The notes below the pieces were generated by a model that was not told where the DNA came from, searched no databases, and saw only the letters and a list, made by a program, of their open reading frames with translations. Both the position numbers and the translations under genes were made by a program. From Parvibaculum sp049671045 (GTDB taxonomy: Bacteria; Pseudomonadota; Alphaproteobacteria; Parvibaculales; Parvibaculaceae): 50,510 nt of DNA. Each line of letters opens with the position of its first letter. Within the stretch, counting starts at the first letter, position 1. Shown in pieces: positions 14,591 through 24,024 of the stretch. The stretch lies in contig NZ_JBATUH010000056.1 of the NCBI RefSeq assembly GCF_049671045.1, positions 1-50,510 on the forward strand, written 5' to 3'.

Positions 14591-16486
14591 ATGAGAGTAT
14601 CGGCGGGAACGCCCACTGTCACGACCCATCAGATGGGCCGGGGCACCATGAAATCTGCGTTTTTCGGCGCTGCCGCAGCGTTCGCCTTGATGGCGGGCGG
14701 AACGGCACAGGCCGAACAGTTCAAATTCGGCGACATCGACGTCTCGATCGACACGACGGTCTCCCTCGGCATGACCATGCGGACCAGCGCGCGCAGCTGC
14801 GAGCACGTGTCCCAGGCCAATGGCGGCTGCGCCTCGTCGAGCGGTCGCTGGACGGGTATCAACTCCGACAACGGCAATCTGAACTTCGATCGGGGCGACA
14901 TCACCGACGCGATCGGCCGCGTCACCGCAGACGTGCACGCCAAGTGGGGCAATTACGGCGCCTTCGCGCGTCCGACCGCCTTCTACAACGCGGTCTATGC
15001 CCGGAACGACCTGCGCTTCCGCGACCTGCAGCGCGACGGCAAGGAGCAGCTCGAATACAACGTCAATGTGCTCGACGCCTTCGTTTACGGCAATTGGGAC
15101 GTTGACGGCCATGCCACGACGCTTCGCGTCGGCAAGCAGGCTCTCAACTGGGGCGAGAGCATCTTCATCTCCGGTGGCGTGAACAACTTCCAGGCCTTCG
15201 ACGTCACCGCGCTTCGCACGCCGGGTGCGGAACTGAAGGACGGCATGACGCCCATGCCGATGATCTACGGCTCCTTCGCGGCGACCGATGCGCTGACGAT
15301 CGAAGCCTTCTGGCAGTTCTCCTACAAGCGCACGGAGCTCGATCCGGCCGGCTCGTTCTTCTCGACGGACGACATCGTGGGCCGCGGTTCGCTGCCCGCC
15401 TTCTCTGTCGGAATCAACGACAGGATCGGTCTGGCCGCCATCTCGCTTCCCCGCGAGGGCGACCGCGGCGCGAGCGACCGCAACCAGTTCGGCGTCGCCG
15501 CGCACTACTACGCGGACAATGTCGGAACGGGCACGGATTTCGGCCTCTACTTCACGCGGTATTCGAGCCGCCTGCCGTATCTGGGCTTCACCAATGGCGG
15601 TGAGACCTTCGCCGAGACCTGCGCCAATCCGCTCTATGGCCTCGACTGTTCCACAGCAGCCGGTGTTAACGCGGCCTTCGTCATCGGCTCGAACAACGCC
15701 TCCTATTTCTACGACTTCCCGACCATCAACACGATCGGCGCGAGCTTCAGCACGACGGTCCAAGGCACGGCGCTTTCGGGCGAAGTCACCTTCTCGCCCA
15801 AGATGGCATTCGGCATCTCCGACGCCGAACTCAACGCCTCGCAGATGGACGGGCTCGGTGCATCGCCCTTCCTCTCCGGTGGCGGTTGCGTGCCTCCCAC
15901 CTGCCGCTTCAGCACGCTGCCCTTCGCGCCTGGCGCCGGGCAGTCGACGCTCGCACATATCGACCTCGATGCCTGGCAGGGGCAGATCGGCACGATCTCG
16001 GCTTTCTCGACGACGGACTTCCTGCCGCGCAATCTCGGCGCGGATAGCGGTGCCTTCATCGTCAACGCCGGTTTCGTCTATGTGCCGGATGCGGGCGCCT
16101 ACCCGCTCAACCGCGCCGGCCCCGAGGGTGGTATCCGCAACCCGTTCGCGGCAGCTCTGCTGACGAGCGGCGCCGGCGACCCGCAATACGCGACGAGCTT
16201 CTCGTCGGGCTATCGCGCGCTCGTGGTGGTCGACTATCCGAACGCCTTCGGCACGGCGGTCACCATCTCGCCGAAGATCGTCTGGCGTCATGACGTGCTC
16301 GGCTACGCGCCGGGACCGAACACGGCCGGCTATCTGAAGGGCCTCAAGACGGTCTCGCTCGGCGCGGATGCGAAGTATCAGGCGATCAAGGCCAGCCTGA
16401 GCTGGACCTCGAGCTTCGGCGCCGGCTGGTACAACGCTGTCTCCGATCGCGACTTCGCGATGGCCAGCATTTCCTACGCGTTCTGA
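14591..16486 (+). CDS. DUF1302 family outer-membrane protein
   Basis: About 631 residues. A signal peptide is clear (MKSAFFGAAAAFALMAGGTA, then QAEQFKFGD); the mature start FKFGDIDVSIDTTVSLGMTMR is typical of DUF1302. The body is rich in alternating aromatic strands and ends in Phe (ASISYAF), as beta-barrel outer-membrane proteins do. DUF1302 proteins usually accompany DUF1329 proteins and have no settled function. I chose the ATG at 14591, which has GGGAGA at good spacing and gives a 19-residue extension before the signal peptide core; the ATG at 14648 would start at MKSAFF directly. It is divergent from padR and followed by a strong terminator. Confidence 0.85.
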   Translation: MRVSAGTPTVTTHQMGRGTMKSAFFGAAAAFALMAGGTAQAEQFKFGDIDVSIDTTVSLGMTMRTSARSCEHVSQANGGCASSSGRWTGINSDNGNLNFDRGDITDAIGRVTADVHAKWGNYGAFARPTAFYNAVYARNDLRFRDLQRDGKEQLEYNVNVLDAFVYGNWDVDGHATTLRVGKQALNWGESIFISGGVNNFQAFDVTALRTPGAELKDGMTPMPMIYGSFAATDALTIEAFWQFSYKRTELDPAGSFFSTDDIVGRGSLPAFSVGINDRIGLAAISLPREGDRGASDRNQFGVAAHYYADNVGTGTDFGLYFTRYSSRLPYLGFTNGGETFAETCANPLYGLDCSTAAGVNAAFVIGSNNASYFYDFPTINTIGASFSTTVQGTALSGEVTFSPKMAFGISDAELNASQMDGLGASPFLSGGGCVPPTCRFSTLPFAPGAGQSTLAHIDLDAWQGQIGTISAFSTTDFLPRNLGADSGAFIVNAGFVYVPDAGAYPLNRAGPEGGIRNPFAAALLTSGAGDPQYATSFSSGYRALVVVDYPNAFGTAVTISPKIVWRHDVLGYAPGPNTAGYLKGLKTVSLGADAKYQAIKASLSWTSSFGAGWYNAVSDRDFAMASISYAF

Positions 16487-16530
16487 CGCTTACTGGCGGC
16501 ATCCCTGCCCCCCAGAGATGCCGGCAAACA

Positions 16531-16571
16531 CCGCCCCGGGAAGGCCAGTCCTCCCCGGGGCGGCATTTTTT
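16531..16571 (+). terminator. Intrinsic terminator after DUF1302
   Basis: A perfect 10-bp GC stem (16531-16540 with 16554-16563, 13-nt loop) is followed by CA and six T residues (16566-16571). It separates the DUF1302 transcript from the que operon 59 nt further on. Confidence 0.9.
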
Positions 16572-16629
16572 GGGCCGCTTGACGGCGGCGGCCGCCTCCT
16601 GTTCAAAAGCCTCGAACCGGAGAAAACCG

Positions 16630-17343
16630 ATGCCAGATCGCAGCAATTCCAAGGCTCTCGTGCTCTTCTCGGGCGGACAGGATTCGACCGTCTGCCTCGC
16701 CTGGGCGCTTGAGCGTTATGAGGCCGTCGAAACGGTCGGCTTCGACTATGGCCAGAGCCATGCGGTCGAGCTTGCCTGCCGTGCGCAGCTGCGCGAGGAA
16801 GTCGCCAGCGCCTTCCCGACCTGGGCGCCGCGGCTCGGTCCCGACCACCTGCTGCATCTCACGGAACTCGCGGCCATCAGCGAAACGGCACTGACCCGCG
16901 ATGTCGCCATCGAAATGGACGAGAACGGCGTTCCCAACACCTTCGTGCCCGGCCGCAATCTCCTCTTCTTCACCTATGCGGCGGCGCTTGGCTATCGGCG
17001 CGGCGCCGGCACGCTTGTCGGCGGCATGTGCGAAACCGACTATTCCGGCTATCCCGACTGCCGCAACGATACGATCCAGACGCTTGCCAAGGCGCTCTCG
17101 CTCGGCATGGGGCGCCATTTCACCATCGAAACACCCTTGATGTGGATCGACAAAGCTGCCACATGGGCGCTGGCGGAAGAACTCGGCGGACCGGCGCTGG
17201 TGCGCATCATCGTCGAGCATTCGCATAGCTGCTATCGCGGCGACCGCACTCATCGCCATGACTGGGGTTATGGATGCGGCACATGCCCGGCCTGCGAATT
17301 GCGGGCCAGGGGTTATGCGGCCTATATGGCCGCGAAGGCTTGA
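16630..17343 (+). CDS. queC: 7-cyano-7-deazaguanine (preQ0) synthase
   Basis: A 237-residue ATP-dependent enzyme that turns 7-carboxy-7-deazaguanine into preQ0 with ammonia. The PP-loop ATP motif SGGQDST is at 14-20. The zinc site near the C-terminus is formed by Cys201, Cys216, Cys219 and Cys222 (GCGTCPAC). Further family blocks are FDYGQSHAVE, TFVPGRNLLFF and CETDYSGYPDCR. The ATG at 16630 has GGAG 8 nt upstream; the open frame before it overlaps the terminator and is not coding. It is the first gene of a four-gene unit with very short gaps (queC-E-D-F). I see no preQ1 riboswitch in its leader. Confidence 0.96.
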   Translation: MPDRSNSKALVLFSGGQDSTVCLAWALERYEAVETVGFDYGQSHAVELACRAQLREEVASAFPTWAPRLGPDHLLHLTELAAISETALTRDVAIEMDENGVPNTFVPGRNLLFFTYAAALGYRRGAGTLVGGMCETDYSGYPDCRNDTIQTLAKALSLGMGRHFTIETPLMWIDKAATWALAEELGGPALVRIIVEHSHSCYRGDRTHRHDWGYGCGTCPACELRARGYAAYMAAKA

Positions 17344-17347
17344 ATTC

Positions 17348-17980
17348 ATGTATTCGGTGAAGGAAATCTTCTACACGCTGCAAGGCGAAGGCGCGAATGC
17401 GGGGCGCCCGGCCGTTTTCTGCCGGTTCGCGGGCTGCAATCTGTGGACCGGCCGCGAGGAGGACCGCGCGCGTGCCGTCTGCACCTTCTGCGACACGGAT
17501 TTCGTCGGCACGGATGGCCCGGGCGGCGGCAAATTCGCCGATGCGGCCGCGCTTGCCGATGCCGTCGAGCGCGCCTGGGCGGCAGGTACGCACGCTCATC
17601 GCTTCGTCGTCTGCACCGGCGGCGAGCCGCTGCTGCAACTCGACGCGCCCCTCATCGCCGCGCTTCATGAGCGCGGTTTCGAAATCGCGGTGGAGACGAA
17701 CGGCACGATCGCCGCGCCCGAAGGCATCGACTGGATCTGCGTGAGCCCCAAGGCCGATGCGGAACTGAAACAGCTCTCGGGCAGCGAACTCAAGCTCGTC
17801 TATCCCCAGGACAAGGCTCGCCCCGAGCGCTTCGAAAGTCTGGATTTCAGCCATTTTCTGCTGCAGCCCATGGATGGACCCCATGTCGCAGAGAACACGA
17901 AGGCAGCGACCGACTATTGTCTCGCTCATCCGAAGTGGCGGCTTTCGCTGCAGACACACAAGATGATCGGTATTCCGTGA
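17348..17980 (+). CDS. queE: 7-carboxy-7-deazaguanine synthase (radical SAM)
   Basis: A 210-residue radical-SAM enzyme that converts 6-carboxytetrahydropterin to 7-carboxy-7-deazaguanine. Its cluster motif is the CX14CX2C variant of this family: Cys30, Cys45 and Cys48 (RFAGCNLWTG and VCTFCDTDFVG). It also has the N-terminal VKEIFYTLQGEGANAGRPAVF and the TGGEPLLQ motif. Start at 17348 is 4 nt after the queC stop with GAAGG upstream. Its stop shares a base with the queD start (TGATG). Length is normal for the family. Confidence 0.96.
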   Translation: MYSVKEIFYTLQGEGANAGRPAVFCRFAGCNLWTGREEDRARAVCTFCDTDFVGTDGPGGGKFADAAALADAVERAWAAGTHAHRFVVCTGGEPLLQLDAPLIAALHERGFEIAVETNGTIAAPEGIDWICVSPKADAELKQLSGSELKLVYPQDKARPERFESLDFSHFLLQPMDGPHVAENTKAATDYCLAHPKWRLSLQTHKMIGIP

Positions 17981-18369
17981 TGCGCATTTACAAGGAATTC
18001 CTCTTCGACGCGGCGCATTTTCTGCCCTATGCGGCCGACGGCCATCCCAACCGCCGGATGCATGGCCATTCCTTCCGCGCCGTCGTCTGGCTGGAGGGAA
18101 AGCCCGCGGCGGAAACCGGCCTCGTGCGCCATTTCGAGGATGTCGAACGCGAACTCATGCGCGTGCGCGAAAAGCTCGATCATCGCCTGCTGAACGAGAT
18201 CGAGGGGCTCGAATTCCCGACGCTCGAACGCATCGCCATGTGGATCTGGGACGAACTGAAGACGCCGCTACCCGAAATCGCACGGATCGAAATTCATCGC
18301 GCTTCCTGCAATGAAGGATGCGTCTACGATGGTCCGCAGGCGGAAAAGAACGAAAGAAGGCCCGCATGA
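17980..18369 (+). CDS. queD: 6-carboxytetrahydropterin synthase homologue, catalytic Cys replaced
   Basis: A 129-residue member of the QueD/PTPS family, which makes 6-carboxytetrahydropterin from dihydroneopterin triphosphate. Zinc ligands are intact: His13 (DAAHFL), His28 and His30 (MHGHSF), and the Asp-His pair KLDHRLLN and the Glu of IEIHRAS are present. The unusual point is position 24: E. coli QueD has Cys27 in GHKCGRLHGHSF, whereas this protein reads GHPNRRMHGHSF, with Asn24 in the slot of the catalytic Cys. The gene sits in a complete que operon, overlaps queE by one base and queF by four, so it is probably functional in some way. Confidence 0.9.
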   Translation: MRIYKEFLFDAAHFLPYAADGHPNRRMHGHSFRAVVWLEGKPAAETGLVRHFEDVERELMRVREKLDHRLLNEIEGLEFPTLERIAMWIWDELKTPLPEIARIEIHRASCNEGCVYDGPQAEKNERRPA

Positions 18370-18821
18370 GCAAGTCGAAGCTGACGCAGCTTGGCGCGAG
18401 GGTGGAGATCCCCGTCTCCCCCGAAAAGGCGGAACTCGAGCGCGTGCCGAACCCGCATGCCGATGCAAATTACGTCGCGCGCTTCACAGTGCCTGAATTC
18501 ACGTCGATCTGCCCGGTGACGGGACAGCCCGATTTCGCGCATCTCGTCATCGACTATGTGCCGGGAAAATGGCTCGTCGAATCGAAGTCGCTGAAGCTCT
18601 ATCTGCAATCCTTCCGCAATCACGGCGCATTCCACGAAGATTGCACGGTGGCCATCGGCAAGCGGCTTGCGAAGACGCTCGCGCCGAAATGGCTCCGCAT
18701 CGGCGGCTACTGGTATCCGCGCGGCGGCATTCCCATCGACGTCTTCTGGCAGACGGGCAAGCTCCCGGCAGGCGTCTGGGTGCCCGATCAGGGCGTCGCC
18801 CCCTATCGCGGGCGCGGCTGA
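18366..18821 (+). CDS. queF: NADPH-dependent preQ0 reductase (short form)
   Basis: A 151-residue tunnelling-fold enzyme that reduces the nitrile preQ0 to preQ1, the base inserted into tRNA by Tgt. The catalytic Cys49 (TSICPVTGQPDF) and Asp56 are present, as is the QueF signature VESKSLKLYLQSFRNHG for NADPH. The length fits the unimodular type (B. subtilis-like) rather than the long E. coli form. The start overlaps the queD stop (ATGA), completing the queCEDF unit; tgt and queA/queG are not in the window. Confidence 0.95.
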   Translation: MSKSKLTQLGARVEIPVSPEKAELERVPNPHADANYVARFTVPEFTSICPVTGQPDFAHLVIDYVPGKWLVESKSLKLYLQSFRNHGAFHEDCTVAIGKRLAKTLAPKWLRIGGYWYPRGGIPIDVFWQTGKLPAGVWVPDQGVAPYRGRG

Positions 18822-18834
18822 AACCTCATGTGGC

Positions 18835-18852
18835 GAAAGGGCTGGCCCTTTC
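18835..18852 (+). terminator. Hairpin after queF, possible weak terminator
   Basis: GAAAGGGC and GCCCTTTC are perfect 8-bp arms around TG, 13 nt after the queF stop. No T run follows the stem, so termination may be partial and could let transcription reach the PhyH gene 68 nt downstream. Confidence 0.4.
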
Positions 18853-18920
18853 ACCGCCGATCCTGTCAAACTCTCCGAAAATCAGACGCCGATCAAAACG
18901 GCGGACCGGGGAGCGACGAC

Positions 18921-19826
18921 ATGCCGAAACTTGAAACCCTGCCTGCCACCGCGACAACGGACGAAATTCTGTCGATCCTCAATCGCGACGGGGCGCTCAT
19001 CCTGAAGGATGTTCTGAGCGCCGCGCAGGTGCGCGCCGTGCATGACGAGATCATGCCCTATGTCGAGGCGACGGAACCGGGGCGCGACGATTTCACGGGC
19101 AGGCTCACCACGCGGACGGGCGCGCTCGTCTCCCGCTCGCCGACGGCGCGCGAGATGATCGCGCATCCCAAGCTCGTGGAGGCCGCGGCGAGCTTCCTCA
19201 AGCCCTATTGCGAGCGCATCCAGCTTCATCTCACCCAGGTCATCCGCATCAGGCCGGGACAGCCGAAGCAGCCGATCCATCGCGACCGCTGGGCTTGGGG
19301 CACGTTCCTCAAGGACATCGAGCCGCAATTCAACACGATCTGGGCCATTACCGAATTCACGCAGGAAAATGGCGCAACCCAGGTCGTGCCGGGCAGCACC
19401 GGCTGGCCGGATGATCGCCGTCCGACCACGGATGAAATCGGCTATGCCGAAATGTTGCCCGGCTCTGTGCTGGTCTATACAGGCTCGGTCTTTCATGGCG
19501 GCGGCGAGAACGTATCGAGCGGCGACCGGATCGGCATCAACATCACCTATACGCTCGGCTGGCTCCGGCAGGAGGAGAACCAGTATCTCTCCTGCCCGCC
19601 CGAGATCGCGCGAACGCTCTCGCCGGAACTTCAGGCGCTGATCGGCTATGCGCTGGGAAGCTATGCGCTCGGCTACTACACGCCGCCGCTTCCGGCGGGC
19701 AAGGGGCCGGAACTCGTGCCGCCGGACTTCGCGCTCAATGGCAATGCCTCCGGCTCGGCATTCGGTTCGGAGGATCTGCTGCAGTCGCTGTCGGAATCGG
19801 TGAGCGCCAGGGAACCCGCGCAATAA
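18921..19826 (+). CDS. Phytanoyl-CoA dioxygenase (PhyH) family protein
   Basis: A 301-residue non-haem Fe(II)/2-oxoglutarate oxygenase. The metal triad is visible as His120-Arg-Asp122 (QPIHRDRWAW) and His192 (SVFHGGGENVS), with Arg203 (GDRIG) placed to bind 2-oxoglutarate. The N-terminus (NRDGALILKDVLSAAQVRAV) and the Thr/Gln-rich core (FTQENGATQVVPGSTGW) are typical of bacterial PhyH proteins, whose substrates range from fatty acyl chains to secondary metabolites. The start has GGGGAG 7 nt upstream. It follows the que operon by 99 nt and converges on kdsA. Substrate unknown. Confidence 0.85.
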   Translation: MPKLETLPATATTDEILSILNRDGALILKDVLSAAQVRAVHDEIMPYVEATEPGRDDFTGRLTTRTGALVSRSPTAREMIAHPKLVEAAASFLKPYCERIQLHLTQVIRIRPGQPKQPIHRDRWAWGTFLKDIEPQFNTIWAITEFTQENGATQVVPGSTGWPDDRRPTTDEIGYAEMLPGSVLVYTGSVFHGGGENVSSGDRIGINITYTLGWLRQEENQYLSCPPEIARTLSPELQALIGYALGSYALGYYTPPLPAGKGPELVPPDFALNGNASGSAFGSEDLLQSLSESVSAREPAQ

Positions 19827-19863
19827 GACGGTCGGGGCATGGAGGCGCGCCCAGGCGCCCCGC

Positions 19864-20697
19864 TCAGGCGGATTTCGCCAGCTCGTCGAATTTCTTGAGG
19901 TTGGCGAGCAGCCCTTCAAGCTCGGAAAGCTTGACCATGTTCGGGCCGTCGGAGGGCGCGCTATCCGGGTCCTGATGCGTCTCGAGGAAAACGGCGCCGA
20001 CGCCGAGCGAGACGGCCGCGCGCGCGATATAGGGCACCATGCGGCGATCACCGCCCGAGGCCGTGCCCTGCCCGCCCGGCTGCTGGACCGAATGCGTGGC
20101 GTCGATCACGATCGGACAGCCGCACTGCTCCTTCATGATCGGAATCGCGCGCATGTCGTTGACGAGCGTGTTGTAGCCGAAGGAAACGCCCCGCTCGGTT
20201 GCCAGCACGTTCGGATTGCCGGAATCGACGACCTTCGCCACCACGTTCTTCATGTCCCACGGGGCGAGGAACTGGCCCTTCTTCACATTGACGACCCGGC
20301 CGGTGCGCGCCGCCGCGTCGAGAAGGTCGGTCTGCCGACAGAGAAAGGCCGGGATCTGCAGCACATCGACGACATGCGCCACTTCCTTGCATTGCTCGCG
20401 CTCATGCACGTCGGTCAGCACGGGCACGCCGAGATCACTGCGCAGATCCTCGAAGATCGGCAATGCGAGTTCGAGGCCGAGCCCGCGCTTGGCATTGCGG
20501 CTCGTCCGGTTCGCCTTGTCGAACGAGGTCTTGTAGATGAAGCCGATGCCGAGCTTCGTCGTGATCTCCTTGATCGCGCCTGCCATGTCGAAGGCGTGCT
20601 GGCGCGTTTCGAGCTGACAGGGGCCCGCGATCAGCGTGAACGGCCTGTCATTGCCGATTTCGAGATTGCCGACCTTGACGATGGCATTCGCTTGCAT
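19864..20697 (-). CDS. kdsA: 3-deoxy-8-phosphooctulonate synthase
   Basis: A 277-residue enzyme condensing arabinose-5-phosphate with phosphoenolpyruvate to Kdo-8-phosphate, for LPS core. Motifs seen: TLIAGPCQLE, the phosphate-binding KTSFDKANRTS, LTDVHE, KKGQFLAPWDM and DATHSVQQPGG. FLCRQTDLL and the residues around it fit the family; I did not decide between metal-dependent and metal-independent class. It starts 8 nt after pyrG on the same strand, the normal order. The ATG at 20697 begins the conserved N-terminus; the frame open upstream lies inside pyrG and is spurious. Confidence 0.97.
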   Translation of the reverse strand: MQANAIVKVGNLEIGNDRPFTLIAGPCQLETRQHAFDMAGAIKEITTKLGIGFIYKTSFDKANRTSRNAKRGLGLELALPIFEDLRSDLGVPVLTDVHEREQCKEVAHVVDVLQIPAFLCRQTDLLDAAARTGRVVNVKKGQFLAPWDMKNVVAKVVDSGNPNVLATERGVSFGYNTLVNDMRAIPIMKEQCGCPIVIDATHSVQQPGGQGTASGGDRRMVPYIARAAVSLGVGAVFLETHQDPDSAPSDGPNMVKLSELEGLLANLKKFDELAKSA

Positions 20698-20705
20698 GGG
20701 ACAAC

Positions 20706-22334
<1,629 letters not shown>

Positions 22335-22450
22335 GGGCCCTTAACGTACACCAACAAAATGATTCGGATCGTCAAACCTTGGCCCACCGGGCGGGTCTGA
22401 CGCAAATAGCTGTGAATTACGCCCGTTCGTGCCGATCGGGCCGGGTTCTT

Positions 22451-22876
22451 TTATTGCGCGCGCGGCACGCTGGGTTCCGCCGGGGCCGTCTTTGGCGCCT
22501 GGGGCGCCTCGGGGGCCGGAGCCGTCTGCGGCGCGGCGGCGGGGCTTGCGGCCTTGTCGTCGAGGCCGGAGCCCAGCGGTGCCGGAATGACCGGCGCCGG
22601 GGCCTGCGTGCCCGCGGGAGCCGGGGCCACCCTGTCGAGCAGCGATCCGCTCGAGCCGCCACGGGCAGCCAGAATGACGAGGCCGAGGCTCGTCGCGAAG
22701 AAAATCGTCGCCGCAATGGCCGTTCCGCGGGTGAGCGCGTTGCCGGCGCTCCGCCCTGTCATCATGCCGCCGCCCCCGCCAATACCGAGAGCCCCGCCCT
22801 CGGAACGCTGCAGGAGCACGAGTACGACGAGCGCAACCGCGACCATCAGGTGGATTATGAGCAGGATGGTGGCCAT
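22451..22876 (-). CDS. secG: Preprotein translocase subunit SecG
   Basis: A 141-residue inner-membrane protein with two membrane helices (about 3-23 and 54-75) separated by the glycine-rich SecG loop LLQRSEGGALGIGGGGG. The tail after residue 80 is a long Pro/Ala-rich low-complexity extension (APAPAGTQAPAPVIPAP and onward), common in alphaproteobacterial SecG and likely disordered. I chose the ATG at 22876 with GAGG 5 nt before it; an ATG 10 codons upstream (22906) would add hydrophilic residues before the first helix. Between tpiA and pyrG, as in relatives. Confidence 0.93.
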   Translation of the reverse strand: MATILLIIHLMVAVALVVLVLLQRSEGGALGIGGGGGMMTGRSAGNALTRGTAIAATIFFATSLGLVILAARGGSSGSLLDRVAPAPAGTQAPAPVIPAPLGSGLDDKAASPAAAPQTAPAPEAPQAPKTAPAEPSVPRAQ

Positions 22877-22993
22877 GTCGCCTCGGAATCCGGTCTGTTC
22901 ATGCAACGGGGCCGCCCGTATGGACGGCGATGCGCCGGGGTTTTAGCGCATGCGGCCCCACGTTTCCAGCCCCACCCCTTCGGGCCTCATCCT

Positions 22994-23773
22994 TTAACCT
23001 TTAATATAGGCCGAGATGATGCCGTAGAAGTCCTCGGCCTTGAGGCTCGCCCCGCCGACAAGCGCGCCATTCACGTTCGGAACGGCCATGAGTTCGGCTG
23101 CGTTGGAGGGTTTCACGGACCCGCCATAAAGAATACGCATCGCGGCCCCTTCCCCGCCAAAGCGCTTCACGAGCGCGGCCCGGATGGCGGCATGGACCTT
23201 GGCCACGTCGGCCGCGGTCGGCGTCCGGCCGGTTCCGATCGCCCAGACCGGCTCATAGGCGATGACGGTCGTCTTTGCCGTGGCCGCCTTGGGCAGCGAG
23301 CCGGAAAGCTGGGAGCGGATGACCTTGAGCGTCTCGCCCGCATCGCGCTGCGCTTCCGTTTCGCCAATGCAGACGATGGCGACGAGGCCCGCGCGCCAGG
23401 CCGCCTCGGCCTTAGCCCGCACCTGCGCGTCCGTTTCGCCATGGTCGGCGCGGCGTTCGGAGTGGCCGACGATGACGAAGCCCGCCCCGGCATCCTTCAG
23501 CATTTCCGCGCTGATATCGCCCGTATGGGCGCCGGAGGCTGCGGCGTGGCAGTCCTGCGCGCCGATGGCGACACGGGTTCCCCTGGCTTCATCCTTCAGC
23601 AGCGAAACGAGCGTCGCTGGCGGGCAGACGAGCACATCGCAGGCAGGGCGGCCGCCCTTCGCCAGCCGCCGGGCAAGGCCGGCCAGCTCCTTCTTCGAGG
23701 CCTTGAGGCCATTCATCTTCCAGTTGCCCGCGACAAGCGCCTTGATGCGCGGAGCCTTTGCCGTAGCCGCCAT
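22994..23773 (-). CDS. tpiA: Triose-phosphate isomerase
   Basis: A 259-residue TIM barrel interconverting dihydroxyacetone phosphate and glyceraldehyde 3-phosphate. Active-site residues: Lys19 (GNWKMNG), His104 (IVGHSERR) and Glu174 (IAYEPVWAIGTG). The phosphate-gripping loop and the terminal LYGGSVKPSNAAEL and GALVGGASLKAEDF are intact. It is divergent from ppiD and is followed on the same strand by secG, pyrG and kdsA with gaps near 100 nt, so transcription may continue into them. Confidence 0.98.
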   Translation of the reverse strand: MAATAKAPRIKALVAGNWKMNGLKASKKELAGLARRLAKGGRPACDVLVCPPATLVSLLKDEARGTRVAIGAQDCHAAASGAHTGDISAEMLKDAGAGFVIVGHSERRADHGETDAQVRAKAEAAWRAGLVAIVCIGETEAQRDAGETLKVIRSQLSGSLPKAATAKTTVIAYEPVWAIGTGRTPTAADVAKVHAAIRAALVKRFGGEGAAMRILYGGSVKPSNAAELMAVPNVNGALVGGASLKAEDFYGIISAYIKG

Positions 23774-23902
23774 GAACTTAAGTCCCTGCCTTGCGAAGCC
23801 CGGTCGGGCTTCCGTGATAGCCGTGTCGATCTATCAGAGTGCCGACGACTCGCCAAACCGTTTTCGCGTGGAAAATCAATCGCGAAGCCGATCCAACCCG
23901 CT

Positions 23903-23948
23903 TGCGGCCTCAGTTGGCCGCACCTATCATGCGGCCTTTCTGAAAGGC
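23903..23948. promoter_or_regulatory. Two palindromes in the tpiA-ppiD divergent gap
   Basis: TGCGGCC (23903-23909) and GGCCGCA (23916-23922) form a perfect 7-bp inverted repeat with a 6-nt spacer; GCCTTTCTGAAAGGC (23934-23948) is a perfect palindrome with one central base. Both lie 77-122 nt before ppiD and 130-175 nt before tpiA. They could be operators for either gene or hairpins in the ppiD leader. Confidence 0.35.
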
Positions 23949-24024
23949 TGCGGCGGATTGCCCGGCGGCTTCAACCAAACGGCCTGTCCCGCAGCAACGG
24001 CCCAACTCAGCGGAAAGACGACGA

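Noticed and set aside
14528..16291. A 587-codon minus-strand open frame opposite the DUF1302 gene
   Set aside because: Arg/Glu-rich with no domain; the plus-strand frame has a signal peptide, barrel strands, a ribosome site and a terminator.
16487..16629. A preQ1 riboswitch before queC
   Set aside because: The region is occupied by the DUF1302 terminator, and I see no preQ1 aptamer pattern.
19827..19863. A terminator between PhyH and kdsA
   Set aside because: A GGGGC/GCCCC pairing is possible but there is no T run on either strand and the loop is long.
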